NCBI GenBank assembly: GCA_023105745.1
Contig: JALGQZ010000013.1
Span: 2,453,501 to 2,517,500, forward strand
Reading direction: 5' to 3'
Length of the DNA stretch: 64,000 bases
From: Austropuccinia psidii
Taxonomy: Eukaryota > Basidiomycota > Pucciniomycetes > Pucciniales > Sphaerophragmiaceae
Numbering within the stretch: the stretch's first letter is position 1; each line of letters begins with the position of its first letter. Positions 61,119-64,000 of the stretch are shown one piece after another. Position numbers and translations under genes: made by a program. Under the pieces are notes generated by a model that saw nothing but the letters and a program-made list of their open reading frames with translations, did not search any database and was not told the origin of the DNA.

Positions 61119-61570
61119 CTAAAAAGACAAATAAATATAAGTCTTTTTTCTAGAAGTGTTATTTTTGATAATTTATGTCAATTTCCAGCTAAACATTTCT
61201 TTTATATCTTTTAATGAATAAAAGGGATAAAAGAAATGAGTAAAAAAGAATAAAAATACCTTTTTTTATTCCTTTTTCATTATTTTTTATATTTTTATTT
61301 TTAGATGATAAAATGAACTTAAGATTATCCTTTTGAAATTAATTTATAATATTGATTTATTTTTAATTTGTAAATATTTTTTTAATTACTAGAGTCACTC
61401 AATTAAAGTTCTTGCAAGTCTAATGATGTGAAAAACCATGTTTAAGACAGTACAATTGCCTTCCAAATGCCCAATAGCTCTTGAAAACAATAAATATAAA
61501 ATTACTATACAATTTATTATTGAAGTAGCCCAATTTGAATTATTTTTAGATGTCTTTTAAGTAAATATGA
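61119..61570 (-). other. E7 untranslated leader with probable first intron
   Basis: AT-rich, no ORF of interest. GA|GTGACT and TA|GTAATT near 61390-61396 are the donor candidates, matching the E2 positions. Confidence 0.45.
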
Positions 61571-61586
61571 TGGCCAGGCCCCCCAT
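61571..61586 (-). promoter_or_regulatory. Putative primer-binding site of E7
   Basis: Minus strand after the LTR: ATGGGGGGCCTGGCCA. It retains the shared motif. Confidence 0.65.
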
Positions 61587-63552
61587 TGTAAGGTTTGACT
61601 ATGAAACAATAAGTAAAAATTACTAATATTTTACTTATTGTAATCTGAATGTCCTTATGAAGTTTCAAGAATGTGATAAGCAATAATTATAATAATAGAG
61701 AATTATTATAATTATGGCATAAAATATTCACATTTTTAAACAAATATAATGATATAAATCATATATTAAAAATATTACTATAATAAAACCATATTTTAAT
61801 ATTTGATAATTAATATATTTATGGCACTTTGTTATTTTCACAAACAAATACTAAAGGCATAAAAGATTGTTTTTTAATAATAAAAAACAATTATAACAGT
61901 AATATTACTAATATTAAGGTTATGAATTAATATAAATACTATTGATATTAATTCCAAAACTACCTGAAAAATAATAATAGAGAGAAATTTTTATAAAAAG
62001 AGAAAATAACCTACTTTCAACACTTAATATAATAGTTCTGAATACTTTGATTCCAAAAGAAAAATACCACTTATTTACATTTTATTTACAATAAAAATTA
62101 AAAGAAACTACAATTTTTTTCTTTTTACGTGAAATTGGAGATTTTAGAGAAATTTAACAAAAAACAAATAAAAATTAATTTAGTCACGTCAAAATTTATG
62201 ATTATAGTAAATATAAATTTTATTCTTTGACTATATAATAGTTTCATATAAAAAGAAGAAAGCTTTTACCTTTGGTTTTGTTGTGTCTGAGGGGGAAATA
62301 GAGTGAAAAGAGGTCCATTTGTAGTAGGTTCTTCCCTCCTAGAGTCCAAAAGGCTTCTAGTAGACATTTACCAATAGTTTCCACTTGAATTGTACAGTAT
62401 TTTAAGGTTTAGTGATTATTACATCATAATTAAACCAGCTTATCTCATTATTACACCATTATTTAGAGGTATCACTTTAACTCTAAGTTTGACGACATCA
62501 TAGGCTTGGAAGAATCCTAGACTTTGTGTATTTTATTATTATTAATCATAATCTAATAGTATTCACTAGTTTTATCACCTATATAACTGTTAAACCTAAA
62601 ATAAGATTACAGTGAGTAATCACAAATGATCCATTTTAAGCTTAAGCTTTGATCATTAATCAATTTTAAGCTATAAGCGCTAAAGACAATCAGAGAGTAG
62701 TTTCCGGTATCCTAACATGTCATAGTCGAACTGCCAAGAGAATTTAATTACATCATCAAAAATCTATTTTTGATGATTTTTCTTGTAACTCATCTTTTCT
62801 TTCAAGATTCACTATTTTAAACTTCAAACCATGCTTTCAAAGGGTTTCACCTTGAATATAATGATACAAAATACATCATTCTTCACTTATGAACTATTAG
62901 AACCTGAATATCTACTTGAATACAAGTTTGTATCACTTTCACAACAACGTGATCAGCAGCTGTAGCAATTTTGTTCAATAAACCCTTACAAGCTATAACC
63001 TTGTTTTTAGCTTGTCAAATAAAGTTTATATCTGTATTACTACAGAAATTATGTTGTAACTTTATATTTTCTTTAACTCTCTATCATTTGTATTTTAAGA
63101 GATATGATCTAAAAATCATGAATATATGCATTGATCATAAAAGTGCACATATTCAGGTTCTTTCCTTAATTATTGACTTTACAAAGATGACATAAAAATT
63201 TTATATGTTTAGTTTTCAATGGGGAATTGGAAGGTACAATTTATTTAACATTCAATTCCATTGGGATCTGAGATAAATAGGAATATATGTTTTTTAAGGT
63301 GTTCTTACTCATTATTAATCAATTATTGACTTTACAGATATGCCATAAAAATGATATATGTGTATTTTATCATTACAAATCTAATGAGGTAGTTTATTAC
63401 ATTCTTTTACTCATAAGATTCTAAGTTAATTAAGAATTAATTCCTATTTATGGCATTTTCACTTACTTCGAGATAATTATTTTAAAAGAATAATTATTGT
63501 AAAGCTTTCTTGTGACATTTTTGGATATTTATTCATGTCTCAAAGTTTCACA
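61587..63552 (-). repeat. E7 5' LTR
   Basis: Plus strand begins TGTAAGGTTTGACTATG and ends AAAGTTTCACA. Considerably diverged from 53019-55005. The TATA box is lost (CATTTGTA in place of TATTTATA near 62320), so the promoter copy is probably dead. Confidence 0.92.
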
Positions 63553-63557
63553 AAGTC

Positions 63558-64000
63558 TCTGTCTCTTTAAGAATTAGATTTTTCATACTCAAAGTCTTTT
63601 TAAACTTTAAATCTCCAAGAATCATTGGCTCATTTGTTTATTATATGGGTTTCCCACCAAGTTCAGCTTTGGTGTCTATGTGCTTGTCTTCAATTTATAT
63701 ACCATCAATTAGCTCATTTGGTAAAGAAGGTGTTAATTATTTCTGTTACCAATCTTTCTTTTCATTCAAAGTCTTCTTTTATAATTTCAATACCTCTGAT
63801 AAATTCCATATGGTCATATTCTCCTTCACCACCCAAGTGAGGCCATTCTTTAAGTTTTGGAAATTCCTTGAAATGTTCTTGGCCTATATATGCCTCCAAG
63901 ATATGGAAATAAGTGTAAAATTGATTTGTTATTTGTGAATATTCCACATCCAAAGCCTGTGGGCTGTAATTACTTATAACCTCACTTTGGGTTAGAAGTG
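63558..64000 (-). pseudogene. E8: gag fragment of a family C element
   Basis: Minus-strand reading 63953-63762 gives a capsid-like segment (KLKEWPHLGGEGEYDHMEF, RGIEIIKEDF) close to E4 gag at about 25000-25115. Further similarity runs down to 63558, with frame breaks. The element is cut by the window edge on the right and by E7 on the left. Confidence 0.88.

Larger units (their letters stand above)
53019..63552 (-). mobile_element. E7: full-length but decayed family B element, inserted in E8 gag
   Basis: Minus-strand relative of E2. LTRs 53019-55005 and 61587-63552; duplication AAGGC (53014-53018) versus AAGTC (63553-63557), one mismatch. Removing E7 rejoins E8 gag codons. Internal order matches E2, including the upstream exon, 81-nt intron, ORF1, slippery heptamer, gag-pol and purine tract. 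Many stops and frameshifts. Confidence 0.93.

Noticed and set aside
13502..64000. Repeat-induced point mutation as cause of decay
   Set aside because: E4, E6 and E7 show mixed lesions with many indels and transversions, and young E2/E3 copies are nearly clean; no strong C-to-T bias at CpA was evident by eye. A count over aligned copies would settle it.
1..64000. tRNA or rRNA genes
   Set aside because: No cloverleaf with intact A and B boxes or rRNA-like conserved block was noticed; a tRNA scan would be needed to be sure.

Overview
This 64 kb window is eukaryotic and almost certainly fungal. It consists of stacked Ty3/Gypsy LTR retrotransposons of the chromodomain-bearing (chromovirus) type, set in AT-rich low-complexity DNA. 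I found no host gene, rRNA, tRNA or CRISPR array. Short GT-AG introns (about 65-90 nt) inside the elements, gag domains built on a WP-x-F-x-G-x-GEYDH motif, and C-terminal chromodomains point to a filamentous fungus. A basidiomycete with a large repeat-rich genome, such as a rust, is my inference from remembered gag style and is not proven here.

Layout. (1) 1-22240 is a three-level nest. A plus-strand pol fragment (E1) is split by a complete plus-strand element (E2, 686-21430, 5-bp duplication AGCAA). E2 is split inside one of its own introns by a complete minus-strand element (E3, 3356-13444, duplication ATTGC). E3 has near-identical 1500-bp LTRs and an uninterrupted 1953-codon gag-pol. (2) 22241-31332 is a decayed plus-strand element of a third family (E4) whose 5' LTR is truncated at the junction with E1. 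(3) 31333-36162 is AT-rich DNA with microsatellites and a 0.9 kb A-rich minisatellite. (4) 36168-37581 and 39208-41174 are solo LTRs (S1, S2), each with a perfect 5-bp duplication. (5) 41696-51404 is a decayed minus-strand relative of E3 (E6, duplication GTTAA). (6) 53019-63552 is a decayed minus-strand relative of E2 (E7), inserted in the gag region of a minus-strand relative of E4 (E8), which runs off the right edge.

Families. Family A is E3, E6 and S1 (LTR TGTCAG...CTGACA). Family B is E1, E2, E7 and S2 (LTR TGTGAGCC...CCTTACA). Family C is E4 and E8.

The most unusual signal is a shared, complex 5' organisation. Each element carries a small upstream exon between LTR and gag. In E2, E3, E6 and E7 its acceptor reads AG|TG, and where a canonical leader donor is visible (E3, E6) the leader exon ends in A, so splicing itself would create the AUG. 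A second short intron joins this exon to a reading frame (ORF1) that overlaps the start of gag-pol in the +1 register. The AUG of the gag-pol frame lies inside that second intron, 11-20 nt before its acceptor, in all five elements where the junction is visible. ORF1 then ends at, or just after, a -1 slippery heptamer in E2, E7 and E6. This implies expression controlled by alternative splicing and/or frameshifting, which transcript and protein data could test.
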